64,000 bases of DNA from Paenarthrobacter nicotinovorans (GTDB taxonomy: Bacteria > Actinomycetota > Actinomycetes > Actinomycetales > Micrococcaceae): positions 930,001-994,000 of the forward strand of contig NZ_CP089293.1 of assembly GCF_021919345.1 (NCBI RefSeq), in the 5' to 3' direction. Below are positions 55,220 through 63,600 of the stretch, one piece after another. The notes under the pieces are model-generated. The model had not been told where the DNA came from, made no database searches, and was given only the letters and a program-made list of their open reading frames with translations. The position numbers and the translations under genes are program-made. The first letter of the stretch is position 1. Each line of letters begins with the position of its first letter.

Positions 55220-55849
55220 TCAGGACGCGCGCTTCTTTCCCAGGAAGACGGCGACGACGCCACACACGAGGCTCACCAGGAAAAGTACCCAGGAGGCAAC
55301 GGTGACGGCCGATGCCACGGCGACCGAACCGGCGTCGGGCGTCTCTGCGGCCAGCACCGAATCAATGGCCACGTTCGACCACAAGTGGGCCACGGCAAAA
55401 AGCAGGGGAGCGGCCCACATGGCCCAGCGCCAGGACTTCCGCGCCACGTTGGTGCCGATGAGCAGCAGCCAGCTGAAGCCGAAGATCAATGGGAACAGCG
55501 TGCCGGCCGTCTTGTGGACGTAGTTGAGCTGGCCGCGTGCCGCGTCATCCATGGCTGCGCGCAGTTGGGCGATGTAGTCCGGGGAGAAACCGCCGATCAG
55601 GGAGTCCGGCATTGCCAGCCCGCCGGAAAGCTGGGTCATCTGGTTCAGGGTCAACAGGTGCAGGTACCAGAAGAGGAACAGGCTGGCCACCACGCCGGCA
55701 ATCACGATCAACCTAGAGTTGCTTTGTGCCTTCTGCGGCGTCCGCGCGGTGGTGCTGTTGATCACGGGAGGCAGTGTGTTGTTGGGAACCACTGCCTTCG
55801 CTCCGTGCTTTTTGATCCGCTGAGCTGGTGTCTTGGCCATGTCATTCAT
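55220..55849 (-). CDS. Four-helix membrane protein of unknown function
   Basis: 209 residues from ATG 55849 (ATG 55840 is the alternative; GGCGGG lies before both). A basic N-terminus (KTPAQRIKKHGAKA) is followed by four hydrophobic segments (LIVIAGVVASLFLFWYLHLL; TLFPLIFGFSWLLLIGT; AMWAAPLLFAVAHLWSNVAI; VASAVTVASWVLFLVSLVCGVVAVFL). Function unknown. It is divergent from the inositol-phosphatase gene with only 24 bases between the starts. Confidence 0.68.
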   Translation of the reverse strand: MNDMAKTPAQRIKKHGAKAVVPNNTLPPVINSTTARTPQKAQSNSRLIVIAGVVASLFLFWYLHLLTLNQMTQLSGGLAMPDSLIGGFSPDYIAQLRAAMDDAARGQLNYVHKTAGTLFPLIFGFSWLLLIGTNVARKSWRWAMWAAPLLFAVAHLWSNVAIDSVLAAETPDAGSVAVASAVTVASWVLFLVSLVCGVVAVFLGKKRAS

Positions 55850-55873
55850 TATCCCGCCACCTAAGCTAGATCC

Positions 55874-56728
55874 ATGACCACCGGCAGGCACACCGCAACT
55901 GAACTCGATCCTTCACTTGATGACTACCAGTTGGCCAGCGCCCTGGTCCGGGAAGCGGGGCAACTGGCGTTGCTCATGCGGATGGGCGGGTTGCAGGGCG
56001 AACGCAAGACGTCCGTCTCGGACGTCGTCACCGCAGCCGACCACGCAGCCGAGGCCTACGTCCTGGAGCAACTGCGCCGTTGCCGGCCGGAGGACGGCAT
56101 CCTTGGTGAAGAGGGTGCCTCGGTGGCCGGGACCAGCGGACGGACCTGGGTGATCGACCCCGTTGATGGCACCTACAACTTCCTGCACGGCTCTACCTAC
56201 TGGTGCTCGGCCATTGCCTTGAAGCGTGATGACACCGCCCACAGTGGCCAGTCCGGCATCCCGTTGGTGGACCCGTCGGTGTTGCTGGGGGCGATCTACC
56301 AGCCCGAACTGGACAAGCTCTGGCTGGGCGGCGAGGACCAGGCGGCGACGCTCAACGGAGAACCCATTTCCGGTTCCGGCGATGTTTCGGTGGCCGGGAT
56401 TTGCGCAGCCACGTACATCCATCCGACCTGGCTCGCGGATCCGCGCACGGCCATGCCGTGGCACGCGGCCGCCATCACCGCCGCCTCCTTGCGGATGTTT
56501 GGCTCAGGTTCCTGTGACCTGGGCCGGGTGGCCGATGGCGAACTCGGTTGCTGGTTCCAGCACAGTTGCCCCGAATGGGACTGGCTGCCCGGCAAGGCGA
56601 TCGTTCGCGCGGCCGGCGGGGACACCGCCGTCGTGAAGGTCAACGGGATGAACTGGTTCGTTGCCGGAAGCCCGACGGCGGTCCGCGAGTTGGGTGCCGC
56701 GCTCACCTCGGTTCCGCAGTTCGCCTAG
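55874..56728 (+). CDS. Inositol monophosphatase-family phosphatase
   Basis: 284 residues. Metal-site motifs are complete: GILGEEG, WVIDPVDGTYNFLHG and, near the C-terminus, PEWDWLPGKAIVRAAGG. It could remove phosphate from myo-inositol phosphate, histidinol phosphate or PAP; the last two are common for this group. In actinobacteria inositol is needed for phosphatidylinositol and mycothiol. It lies head-to-head with a membrane protein. Confidence 0.9.
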   Translation: MTTGRHTATELDPSLDDYQLASALVREAGQLALLMRMGGLQGERKTSVSDVVTAADHAAEAYVLEQLRRCRPEDGILGEEGASVAGTSGRTWVIDPVDGTYNFLHGSTYWCSAIALKRDDTAHSGQSGIPLVDPSVLLGAIYQPELDKLWLGGEDQAATLNGEPISGSGDVSVAGICAATYIHPTWLADPRTAMPWHAAAITAASLRMFGSGSCDLGRVADGELGCWFQHSCPEWDWLPGKAIVRAAGGDTAVVKVNGMNWFVAGSPTAVRELGAALTSVPQFA

Positions 56729-56753
56729 CTGCCGCCAACGTACCCCGCAAGGT

Positions 56754-56775
56754 ATTGCTAAGTAGCCTTAGTAAT
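56754..56775. promoter_or_regulatory. Imperfect palindrome upstream of the zinc-ribbon gene
   Basis: ATTGCTAAG and CTTAGTAAT flank TAGC; 8 of 9 positions are complementary. It is AT-rich compared with the surroundings, 80 bases before the next start, and could be an operator. It does not match the iron box well. Confidence 0.45.
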
Positions 56776-56854
56776 GGTTTCCTTGTACTGGGACGAATGG
56801 TTCGTCCCGCTGCCCAGGTGCTGACCGGTCAGCTGCCGAGCCCCAGGAGACGCC

Positions 56855-57280
56855 ATGCAAGGCATTGGTGGTCCCAGCCTTCCACGGCTGACGCAAGACA
56901 TGCGGCCCCTTGGCTGCCCGCACTGCGGAACGAACGAAAATGTTGCCATCGAATCCATCGAGTCCCTGCCGCCGCATCCGGGCGAACTGCAGGTCCAGGT
57001 CGGGTACGTCTGCCGCAAATGCCAAGGCAACTACCTGCACAGGGCACGGTTCCGTGATGTGGCAGCGGTCCTGAACAAGGTGCGCTCGCTGGAGGGATTG
57101 CTCCGCTTCGCAGGAGAGTACTTCCATTGCGGCGAAGCAATGTCCCTGGCAGGCTCCAACGTCAAGAGCATCTACGCGCCCTTGTCGACCGACGAACCCG
57201 GCGGCGACGCTTCGGCAGTCGACGTCGGCACGAAGTTGCTGCGGTGTCAGTGCGGCTTCCAGCTGGAACTGCCGGACTGA
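56855..57280 (+). CDS. Zinc-ribbon-like hypothetical protein
   Basis: 141 residues. Four Cys pairs, CPHCG (about 21-24), CRKC (near 53), FHCG (near 90) and CQCG (near 133), suggest two zinc-ribbon-type sites. There is no membrane segment. A helical middle (FRDVAAVLNKVRSLEGLLRFAGEYF) separates them. It is not a recognised transcription factor. Probably a DNA- or RNA-binding protein, by fold only. The gene before it and the surface-protein gene after it are separated by more than 100 bases each. Confidence 0.62.
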   Translation: MQGIGGPSLPRLTQDMRPLGCPHCGTNENVAIESIESLPPHPGELQVQVGYVCRKCQGNYLHRARFRDVAAVLNKVRSLEGLLRFAGEYFHCGEAMSLAGSNVKSIYAPLSTDEPGGDASAVDVGTKLLRCQCGFQLELPD

Positions 57281-57378
57281 CAGCAACTCAGTAAATAGAA
57301 CAACTATAGAACCAGGACGCCGGTTAACCCCTTCGGGTACCCCCGCGGACCTGGCCCCATTCCCCTTGTTATTTTGCA

Positions 57379-57432
57379 CCGGGGGGCGTTTGCCCCCACG
57401 GTCTCAGCTGCAGAACAGCCCTGTCCTGCAGC
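57379..57432 (+). promoter_or_regulatory. Two adjacent hairpins in the leader of the surface-protein gene
   Basis: CCGGGGGGC (57379-57387) pairs with GCCCCCACGG (57392-57401). Then GCTGCAGAACAG (57407-57418) pairs with CTGTCCTGCAGC (57421-57432), one mismatch. The second stem ends 8 bases before the SD GGGGGA (57441). There is no U-tract, so this looks like an mRNA stability or translation element. It matches no riboswitch I recognise. Confidence 0.55.
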
Positions 57433-57451
57433 GTTCGCAAGGGGGAAATAC

Positions 57452-58741
57452 TTGAACAGCAAGAGCAAGCTGTGGCCCACAGCCGTCGGCGTCACCGCCG
57501 TATCGGCCTTGGCAATCGGCCTCGTGGCCGCACCAGCCGCAAACGCAGCGCCCACCGACGTCATCTCGGTGGGCAGCGGACAGATCATCGATGGTTCTGT
57601 CCTGACACTTCCGAACTTTGCCAACCTGGCATCCAACGGAGCAGCAACTGCCCAGCAGATCGGCACCCCGCCGAGCGGCCCGGCAGTCATTGAGGCCACC
57701 GACCCGCTGGATCTCAGCGCAGTCTTCGGCGTCGTCAACGTGGGCGCGGGCAACATCCCGCTGCTCCAGAACAACGGCATCATCCAGGTTGGTGCTGTCA
57801 GCCAGTACGGCAAGGCAGTCAACGATGGTTCCTCGGAAGCATTCTCCGGTACCGTGAGCGGCGCTCCCGGTCTGGTGACCCTGCCCGGCGGCCTTCCCAC
57901 GTCCGGCGATCCTGCCATCCCGGCAGCCCGCGTCAGCCTCGGCACTGCAGCCATCCTCGGTGGCACGGACCTGGTCAACGTCAACCTTCAGGTGGCCACC
58001 CTCGCGGCGGCAGCCAAGAAGGACCAGGGTGCAGCCCCCCAGGGTGCCTACTCACTGGCCGGCGTTTCGGCTGAAGTCGGCGGCACTGTCATTGGCGGCG
58101 TCGCAGGCACCATCAGCACCGCCATCAACACGGCCAACGCCGTCCTGACCCCCTTGGGCGTCACGGTGGCCAACCCGGTGGCCGGTGGAACCATCTCCAT
58201 CACCGAGGCAGACCTGCTGGCCGTTGCCGGCGTGCCGGACCTGAACTCCCTGCCGGCCGGAACCGACCTGATCTCGTTCCTGCCGCAGGCTGTTGCCAAC
58301 AAGCTGACCTCCATCGTCAGCAGCACCCTGGCAACCGCCACGGCCGCCGTGAACGGTCTTGGACCGATCGCCCAGCTCGTCGCAGGACCTGCCCTGTCTG
58401 TCCTGACCACCACCCTGAACGGCGTGACCGGAGCAGTTGCTACCAGCGTTGTGGCTCCTTTGAGCACCGCGCTGACCGCCCTCGTTTCGGCCAAGGTCAA
58501 CGTCCAGGAAACCGCTCCGTCGGGGGCCTTTACCCAGCGCGCCCTGCAGATCGCCGTTGCCGGCGGCTCCATCGCCACCGTCAACCTGGCCAACGCAACC
58601 GTCGGACCCAACCTTGACGCAGCGGCGATCCCGCTGGTCAACGCCGACACCATGGCCATCAGCGGTGGCGTGGCCCTCCTGGCTCTGCTCACCTGGTTGT
58701 TCGTCCGCTCACGCCGCCGCACCGCGGTAGCCGCTGTCTGA
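57452..58741 (+). CDS. Choice-of-anchor G-type surface protein with C-terminal sorting signal
   Basis: 429 residues from TTG 57452 (SD GGGGGA). A cleavable signal peptide (VGVTAVSALAIGLVAAPAANA) is followed by an Ala/Gly/Val/Thr-rich beta-type ectodomain. It ends in a sorting-like tail: ADTMAISGG, a hydrophobic helix (VALLALLTWLFV) and RSRRR. This tripartite end is typical of sortase/exosortase substrates and fits the choice-of-anchor G family in actinobacteria. The exosortase-family gene lies 1.7 kb downstream in the same locus, so it is the probable substrate. Confidence 0.82.
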   Translation: MNSKSKLWPTAVGVTAVSALAIGLVAAPAANAAPTDVISVGSGQIIDGSVLTLPNFANLASNGAATAQQIGTPPSGPAVIEATDPLDLSAVFGVVNVGAGNIPLLQNNGIIQVGAVSQYGKAVNDGSSEAFSGTVSGAPGLVTLPGGLPTSGDPAIPAARVSLGTAAILGGTDLVNVNLQVATLAAAAKKDQGAAPQGAYSLAGVSAEVGGTVIGGVAGTISTAINTANAVLTPLGVTVANPVAGGTISITEADLLAVAGVPDLNSLPAGTDLISFLPQAVANKLTSIVSSTLATATAAVNGLGPIAQLVAGPALSVLTTTLNGVTGAVATSVVAPLSTALTALVSAKVNVQETAPSGAFTQRALQIAVAGGSIATVNLANATVGPNLDAAAIPLVNADTMAISGGVALLALLTWLFVRSRRRTAVAAV

Positions 58742-58780
58742 TCGCCCCGGCGATCACGCACGGCGAAAGGAGAACAGTCA

Positions 58781-58963
58781 ATGTACGGCAATAACTGGAC
58801 CGCAGGCGGTACCGCCGCCGGCGGTACCACGCTCGCTGTCACGGGAGCCCCAACCCTTGGTTGGGTCATCCTCGTGGGGGTAGCCCTGCTGATTACCGGT
58901 TTTGTAGTCCTGCGAAACAGCAGGCTCAAAGCCGCAAAGCGGGGAGCACATCCCAACTCGTAA
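58781..58963 (+). CDS. 60-residue protein that is almost only a sorting-signal-like tail (LAVTG, helix, basic end)
   Basis: ATG 58781 has a strong AAAGGAG SD. After a Gly/Ala/Thr-rich start comes LAVTG (18-22), then a hydrophobic helix (GWVILVGVALLITGFVVL) and a basic tail (RNSRLKAAKRG). LAXTG is the motif of actinobacterial class E sortases. There is no signal peptide upstream of it, so its topology is unclear. It lies between the choice-of-anchor protein and the glycosyltransferase. It may be a mini-anchor or a fusion partner. Confidence 0.75.
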   Translation: MYGNNWTAGGTAAGGTTLAVTGAPTLGWVILVGVALLITGFVVLRNSRLKAAKRGAHPNS

Positions 58964-59051
58964 TACCATCGGCGGGGCGGCTCTTTCCGGGCCGTCCCGC
59001 CATCCCCATTTTTCCCGGGCCTTTCCGGCCTCGCCCAAGCATCGGAAGTAA

Positions 59052-60413
59052 ATGTCGGTACTCGAATCCGCACAGGCGCTGGCTTTTGTGCTCCTGGTGG
59101 TTTTTCTGTCGTACATCCTGGTGATTCTGGTGCCCTTCCTCCGGCGCAAACCCGATCCCGAGGGCGATCCCGACTCTTTCTCGTGGCATGTGTTCATTCC
59201 GTGCCGCGATGAAGAAGTGGTGATCGGCGAAACCCTGGGATTGCTCCGCAGGCAATTCCCGCAGGCCCACGTATGGGTTGTCGATGACGACAGCGACGAC
59301 GCCACCGCCGACATCGTGGACGCGGCCTCTGAGCGCGACGCCATGATCCACCTCGTTCGCCGTCGCCGGCCACTGGCCCGCACCGGCAAGGGAGATGCGC
59401 TTAACGCGGCCTACCGCACTTTGGACGGTTGGCTGCCCGCCGACGTCGACCGGTCGTCGGTGATTGTCCTGGTGGTCGACGCCGATGGCCACCTGGCTGA
59501 CAATGCGTTCCGTCAGGCGGCTGGTCCCCTGGCGTTCGGTGACCCGGAAGTCGGCGCCGCCCAAACCGCCGTCTGGATGTCCAACCTGCAGGACCCGGCC
59601 CTCGAAGGCGGCACCGGGATGCAGCGTCTCAGGAAGTCCTTCGGACGGTACCTGGTCCTGATGCAGGACATGGAGTTCCGCACCACCATCGCGGCCATGC
59701 AGTCCCTTCGGCGGCACACCCTGACGGTCGGCCTGGGCGGCAACGGCCAGTTCACGCGGTTGTCCGCCCTGGATGTCATCGCCAGGACGTCCGGCCAGCC
59801 ATGGCACGGGGCGCTCCTTGAAGATTACGAACTCGCGATCCACATCATGCTGGGTGGTTACAAGACCGTCTACATGCATGACACCCACGTAGCCCAGGAA
59901 GCACTCCCTGACCTCCGCAGGCTCCTCACGCAACGCACGCGGTGGTGCCACGGCGGCATGCAGTGCAGCGTCTACCTCAAGCGGATCTTCGAATCGCCCT
60001 ACTTCAGCAACGTCGGCGCGATCGAATCCAGCTACTTCCTGGTCCAGCCTTTCATCCAGATTCTCGGCTTGGTCCTGTGGCCAACGCTGTTTATCACCAT
60101 GGTGGCGCAGGGCTCATTGACCATGGGCAGCTTTGGCGCCTGGATCAGTGCGGCATGGTTCATCATTCCCCTGATCTTCGCAACAGGCGTGCTGCCGTTC
60201 GCGCTGTGGGGCCTGGTGTACCGGAAGCAGGTCACACCGGAGAAGAACTTCATGCTCGGTGTCCTCTGGGGCTTCGGCTACTGGCTCTACATGTACCAGA
60301 ATTACGTCACGGTGCTCAGGGCAACCTACCGCCTCATCACAGGACGGCAGGGGTGGGCCAAGACCCGCCGCAACCAGGAGACAGACGTCAAACTCCTAGC
60401 GAAGGAAGCCTAG
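59052..60413 (+). CDS. Processive family-2 glycosyltransferase
   Basis: 453 residues. One N-terminal helix, then a GT-A domain with VFIPCRDEEVVIGETLG, the VDDDSDD loop, the DxD-like VVDADGH, the acceptor-side LLEDYELAI and the QRTRWCHGG motif (QxxRW), found in processive enzymes such as cellulose, hyaluronan or poly-GlcNAc synthases. Three or four membrane helices follow. It should build or extend a surface polysaccharide. The exosortase start overlaps its TAG stop (TAGTG). Confidence 0.92.
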   Translation: MSVLESAQALAFVLLVVFLSYILVILVPFLRRKPDPEGDPDSFSWHVFIPCRDEEVVIGETLGLLRRQFPQAHVWVVDDDSDDATADIVDAASERDAMIHLVRRRRPLARTGKGDALNAAYRTLDGWLPADVDRSSVIVLVVDADGHLADNAFRQAAGPLAFGDPEVGAAQTAVWMSNLQDPALEGGTGMQRLRKSFGRYLVLMQDMEFRTTIAAMQSLRRHTLTVGLGGNGQFTRLSALDVIARTSGQPWHGALLEDYELAIHIMLGGYKTVYMHDTHVAQEALPDLRRLLTQRTRWCHGGMQCSVYLKRIFESPYFSNVGAIESSYFLVQPFIQILGLVLWPTLFITMVAQGSLTMGSFGAWISAAWFIIPLIFATGVLPFALWGLVYRKQVTPEKNFMLGVLWGFGYWLYMYQNYVTVLRATYRLITGRQGWAKTRRNQETDVKLLAKEA

Positions 60414-61012
60414 TGGCCATGAGCGCCGAAGCCGGCAACATCAGCGTCCCCACCGGACCCCGTGCGATCCCCGTACGGAAGGCCCGTGGCGGGGGTCTCA
60501 TCGGGCTGGTCTTCATCGCTGCCGCGGCTGCGGCCATGCTGCAGCAGGAGCACATCAGGGCAGCCGAAGCCTGGCTCATGTCCGCCATTCTCGACGGCGT
60601 CCTCGGCGGGGCTTCCTACAGCGTGGGCGACATCATTTTCCACAATGTGGGCGGGGGCCAGCCCTTCGCCCTCCAAGTCACCGGGCTGTGCTCCAGCGCC
60701 GTCCTCCTCACGCCGATCGCAGGCCTCGCCGGGATTCTTTTCCTGATGGGACGCATCCCCGTCTCCCGGCTCATGCCCGCGGCCCTCATCGCACTCCTCA
60801 TAGTCTGCATCAGCAACGCAACCCGCTATTTCATGATCGCAGCGGCGCAACAGAGCTGGGGGCAGCAGGGATTCGATGTCATGCACCACTTCCTGGGTTC
60901 CTTCGTGGTGATTTTCGGCTTCGTCGCGGCCATCATCGTGCTGGTCCGGGCCGCCGTCGTCCGCAAAGACCGTGCAGCGACCCGCAGCAAGGGCCGGCGT
61001 GCGTCCTCGTAG
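60413..61012 (+). CDS. Exosortase/archaeosortase-family membrane protease
   Basis: 199 residues from GTG 60413, in the TAGTG overlap with the glycosyltransferase, AAGGA 6 nt before; ATG 60419 is the alternative. Several hydrophobic helices hold the family triad: C93 (VTGLCSSA), R138 (SNATRY) and H158 (HHFLGS, the HxxxG). Exosortases cleave C-terminal sorting tails and attach proteins to the surface. It is small for the family but complete. The likely substrate is the protein at 57452. Confidence 0.82.
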   Translation: MAMSAEAGNISVPTGPRAIPVRKARGGGLIGLVFIAAAAAAMLQQEHIRAAEAWLMSAILDGVLGGASYSVGDIIFHNVGGGQPFALQVTGLCSSAVLLTPIAGLAGILFLMGRIPVSRLMPAALIALLIVCISNATRYFMIAAAQQSWGQQGFDVMHHFLGSFVVIFGFVAAIIVLVRAAVVRKDRAATRSKGRRASS

Positions 61013-61880
61013 TCTGTTCCGGGCGTCGGCCGTCATGGCCGCGGTGATGATAACGGCAGCCTTGGCCGCCTGTGATGAAGGAAAACAAGGGGTGGACACG
61101 GCGAGTCCGGAAACAGGACTCTGCCATGCCGTGGTGTCCCCGGAAGAATTCGATGCCAGCAGCGAAGCCAGCCCGCCTGTTTCCTGCACCGAACGCCACA
61201 CCACCCAGACTTTCCTGGTCACGACGATGCCCGAACCCCTGGCCCGCCAGGAGTCACGTCCCAACCAGCAGCAGCTCAAGGCTGCCGGCAAACGGCTGTG
61301 CACCAGCGAGGACCTGCGTACTTATCTCTCCGCGTCCGACAGGGACGGGACCTTCGGACTGGCGGTCACCAGTTACTTCCCTGACAGGGACGCTTGGGCT
61401 GCCGGCAGCCGGGCGGTTCGTTGCGACGTAGCGGTCACGGACCAAGACGGCACCCCGCAGGAAACCGGCCTTGACCTCAAGGATGCTTTGGCGGGACCAC
61501 ACTCGGCAGCGGTACGGCTCTGCTACCGGCAGGAATACAAGGACGGCGTTCTTTCTGACGACGGAACCGATGTCCCGTGTTCGGAGCCCCATACCGCGGA
61601 GGACATCAGCGCATGGATCGCCCAGGACGCGTCACTGGCAACACCCGTGGCGCGTGAAGCGCGTTGCCTTCCCTATGCGCTCGAATTCCTCGGCACGCAA
61701 AAACTGCCGGCAGGCGTCACAGTCCATCCCATCATCCGGACGGTGGGCACTGCCCGGACCGTCCGCTGCGCCGTGGCTTCCGCCCGGCAGCCAGTACCGG
61801 GTGAAGCTCCGGAATTGGTGACTGGAACCCTGGCTCCCGTGCGCGTGCCTGTCACCGGGGGAGCAGTAAACAATGGCTGA
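60999..61880 (+). CDS. Lipoprotein with septum-formation-type (DUF) repeats
   Basis: 293 residues from GTG 60999 (AAGGG, 5 nt), overlapping the exosortase end by 14 bases. Signal with lipobox LAACDEG. Two related segments follow, each with Cys and CxE(P/R)HT (VSCTERHTTQTF and VPCSEPHTAEDI), the pattern of Septum_form-type domains, which may carry disulfides. Function unsettled; proximity suggests help in presenting the surface protein or glycan. The next gene overlaps its end by 8 bases. Confidence 0.8.
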   Translation: MRPRSLFRASAVMAAVMITAALAACDEGKQGVDTASPETGLCHAVVSPEEFDASSEASPPVSCTERHTTQTFLVTTMPEPLARQESRPNQQQLKAAGKRLCTSEDLRTYLSASDRDGTFGLAVTSYFPDRDAWAAGSRAVRCDVAVTDQDGTPQETGLDLKDALAGPHSAAVRLCYRQEYKDGVLSDDGTDVPCSEPHTAEDISAWIAQDASLATPVAREARCLPYALEFLGTQKLPAGVTVHPIIRTVGTARTVRCAVASARQPVPGEAPELVTGTLAPVRVPVTGGAVNNG

Positions 61881-63600
61881 TCAAGGATCCGGGAGCGCCA
61901 CGCAGCTCCGTGAACGTGGCGGGAAAGCGCAGAGAACGTTCACTCCTGCCCCTGTGCGCGGACGCAAGGGCACCAAGGCCCGTCCGCTCGGCAGCCTGGG
62001 ACGATACTTTGCGAGGACCTTCGGTCCCGGTACCTTGACGCTGGGACCAGTCCACGGCGCGGCCCTGATCGCGGGGCTGGTAGCGGCCGCCCTCATGATG
62101 GTCCGGCTGTTCATTCCGGAACCTGTGGGGATGGGGGACCAGGGCGAGGGGCATGGTTTGCTGTGCTCCCTGGGGGTCATGAACCAACGGCCCTGGGATT
62201 ACGCGGGGTTCACGAAGTACATCCACCCTTCCTGGGTCCCGCACCAGTTCTACGGTGAAGGCTGCGGCGCCAACGGCACCGGGGAGCCGTACTACTCTTC
62301 CCAGCTGCTGTTCCTGTGGTTGGGGAAACTGCTGACACCCCTCCTGGGCTGGGGACCGGGGCTGGACACCCGTGCCGTTGGAATCGTCTGCTGTGTGGTC
62401 TTCGGATTGCTGATCGCGGCCCTGATCAACGTGCTGCCTGGCCGGACCTGGTTCCGTATCCTCATCGCCGCGCTGGTCACCGGGGTGATGGCAGACGGCG
62501 TCTTCGCTGATTTCTTCGTCTCGCCCTACAGCGAACCCGCGGCCTTCCTTGGCGTTCTTGCCGTGTCCGTTGCGCTGCTCCACTACTGGAACGGCAGCGG
62601 TCCGCGGTGGCTGGCTTTGCTGCTGGTCGTCTTCGCGACGGTCTTTACCGTTGCGGCAAAAACACAAACTGTCTCGTGGCTGCCCGTTATTGCCCTGGCG
62701 CTGCTCTGGGTGCCGTGGCGGCGGGGCACAGCGGACGGTGAGGCGGCCGTCGTCGTGCCTCCGTCCGACGGCAAACCGGCCGACGGCGCGCTCGGCAGGG
62801 GTCGACAGTGGCGCGCGCTAATGCTGCCCGCGACGGCGGTGCTGCTCATCGTTGCGTTTTCGGTGGCATTCATCAACGTCCAACCCAAGCGCTTCTCGGA
62901 AGTGAACCTTTACAACGCCGTCTTTGTGGAGCTTCTTCCGTACAGCCCAACCCCTGAGGCAGACCTCGAATGGTTGGGGCTGGACCCAAGTTTCATCAAC
63001 TCCATGGACACTACGGTGGCCTCCACACGTTCGGCTGTTTACAACCCGCTGTACCCCCAGTTCCAGGAGAAGATCAGCCTGGGCACGATCGCCGGTTTTT
63101 ACGCCACGCATCCGGAACGGCTCATCACCATGGGCGAACGCGGAGTGACTGCCATGCTGACTCCGGAACTGGGCTATGTTGGCTCGTACCTTGAGGGTTC
63201 CGATCATGGCCCTTATGAAAAGGAACGGCGTTTTCCCGTGGTGTTGGGCTTGTTCAGCGCCGTAAAAGCTGCTCCGGTGGCCTTCGTCGGGATGCAGTTG
63301 GTGACGTTGCTGCTGGGCCTGGCCGTGGCTTTCCGGAAGCGGAGTGCCGTGGGAAGGCTGGCGGTCATCATGGTGCTGGGATGCTGGTTCCAGTTCTGGG
63401 CCGTCATGCTCAATGGCGGCCAGGCCGAAATTTACAAGCAGATGATCATTGCGGGCTACATGGCGGCTTTGTGCGGGCCATTGCTGGTGGCCCTGATCAG
63501 CATCCTGGCTTCGGATCCGGGGAAGGTGCCGGCGCGAAAGCGCAGGGGCCGGCGGGCCAAGGCACAGCAAGGGTCAGCTGATCCAGCCATCGTTGCTTAA
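61873..63600 (+). CDS. Polytopic membrane protein, possible GT-C-type glycosyltransferase
   Basis: 575 residues, about 11 hydrophobic helices. A large loop follows the first helix with GMGDQGEGHGLLCS, an acidic patch like the catalytic loop of GT-C enzymes using polyprenyl-linked sugars, and another extracytoplasmic loop has FVELLPYSPTPEADLEWLGLDPSFINSMD. It would transfer or polymerise sugar on the outer face. This is a fold guess only. It overlaps the lipoprotein gene by 8 bases and, convergently, the regulator gene by 27 bases. Confidence 0.6.
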   Translation: MADQGSGSATQLRERGGKAQRTFTPAPVRGRKGTKARPLGSLGRYFARTFGPGTLTLGPVHGAALIAGLVAAALMMVRLFIPEPVGMGDQGEGHGLLCSLGVMNQRPWDYAGFTKYIHPSWVPHQFYGEGCGANGTGEPYYSSQLLFLWLGKLLTPLLGWGPGLDTRAVGIVCCVVFGLLIAALINVLPGRTWFRILIAALVTGVMADGVFADFFVSPYSEPAAFLGVLAVSVALLHYWNGSGPRWLALLLVVFATVFTVAAKTQTVSWLPVIALALLWVPWRRGTADGEAAVVVPPSDGKPADGALGRGRQWRALMLPATAVLLIVAFSVAFINVQPKRFSEVNLYNAVFVELLPYSPTPEADLEWLGLDPSFINSMDTTVASTRSAVYNPLYPQFQEKISLGTIAGFYATHPERLITMGERGVTAMLTPELGYVGSYLEGSDHGPYEKERRFPVVLGLFSAVKAAPVAFVGMQLVTLLLGLAVAFRKRSAVGRLAVIMVLGCWFQFWAVMLNGGQAEIYKQMIIAGYMAALCGPLLVALISILASDPGKVPARKRRGRRAKAQQGSADPAIVA

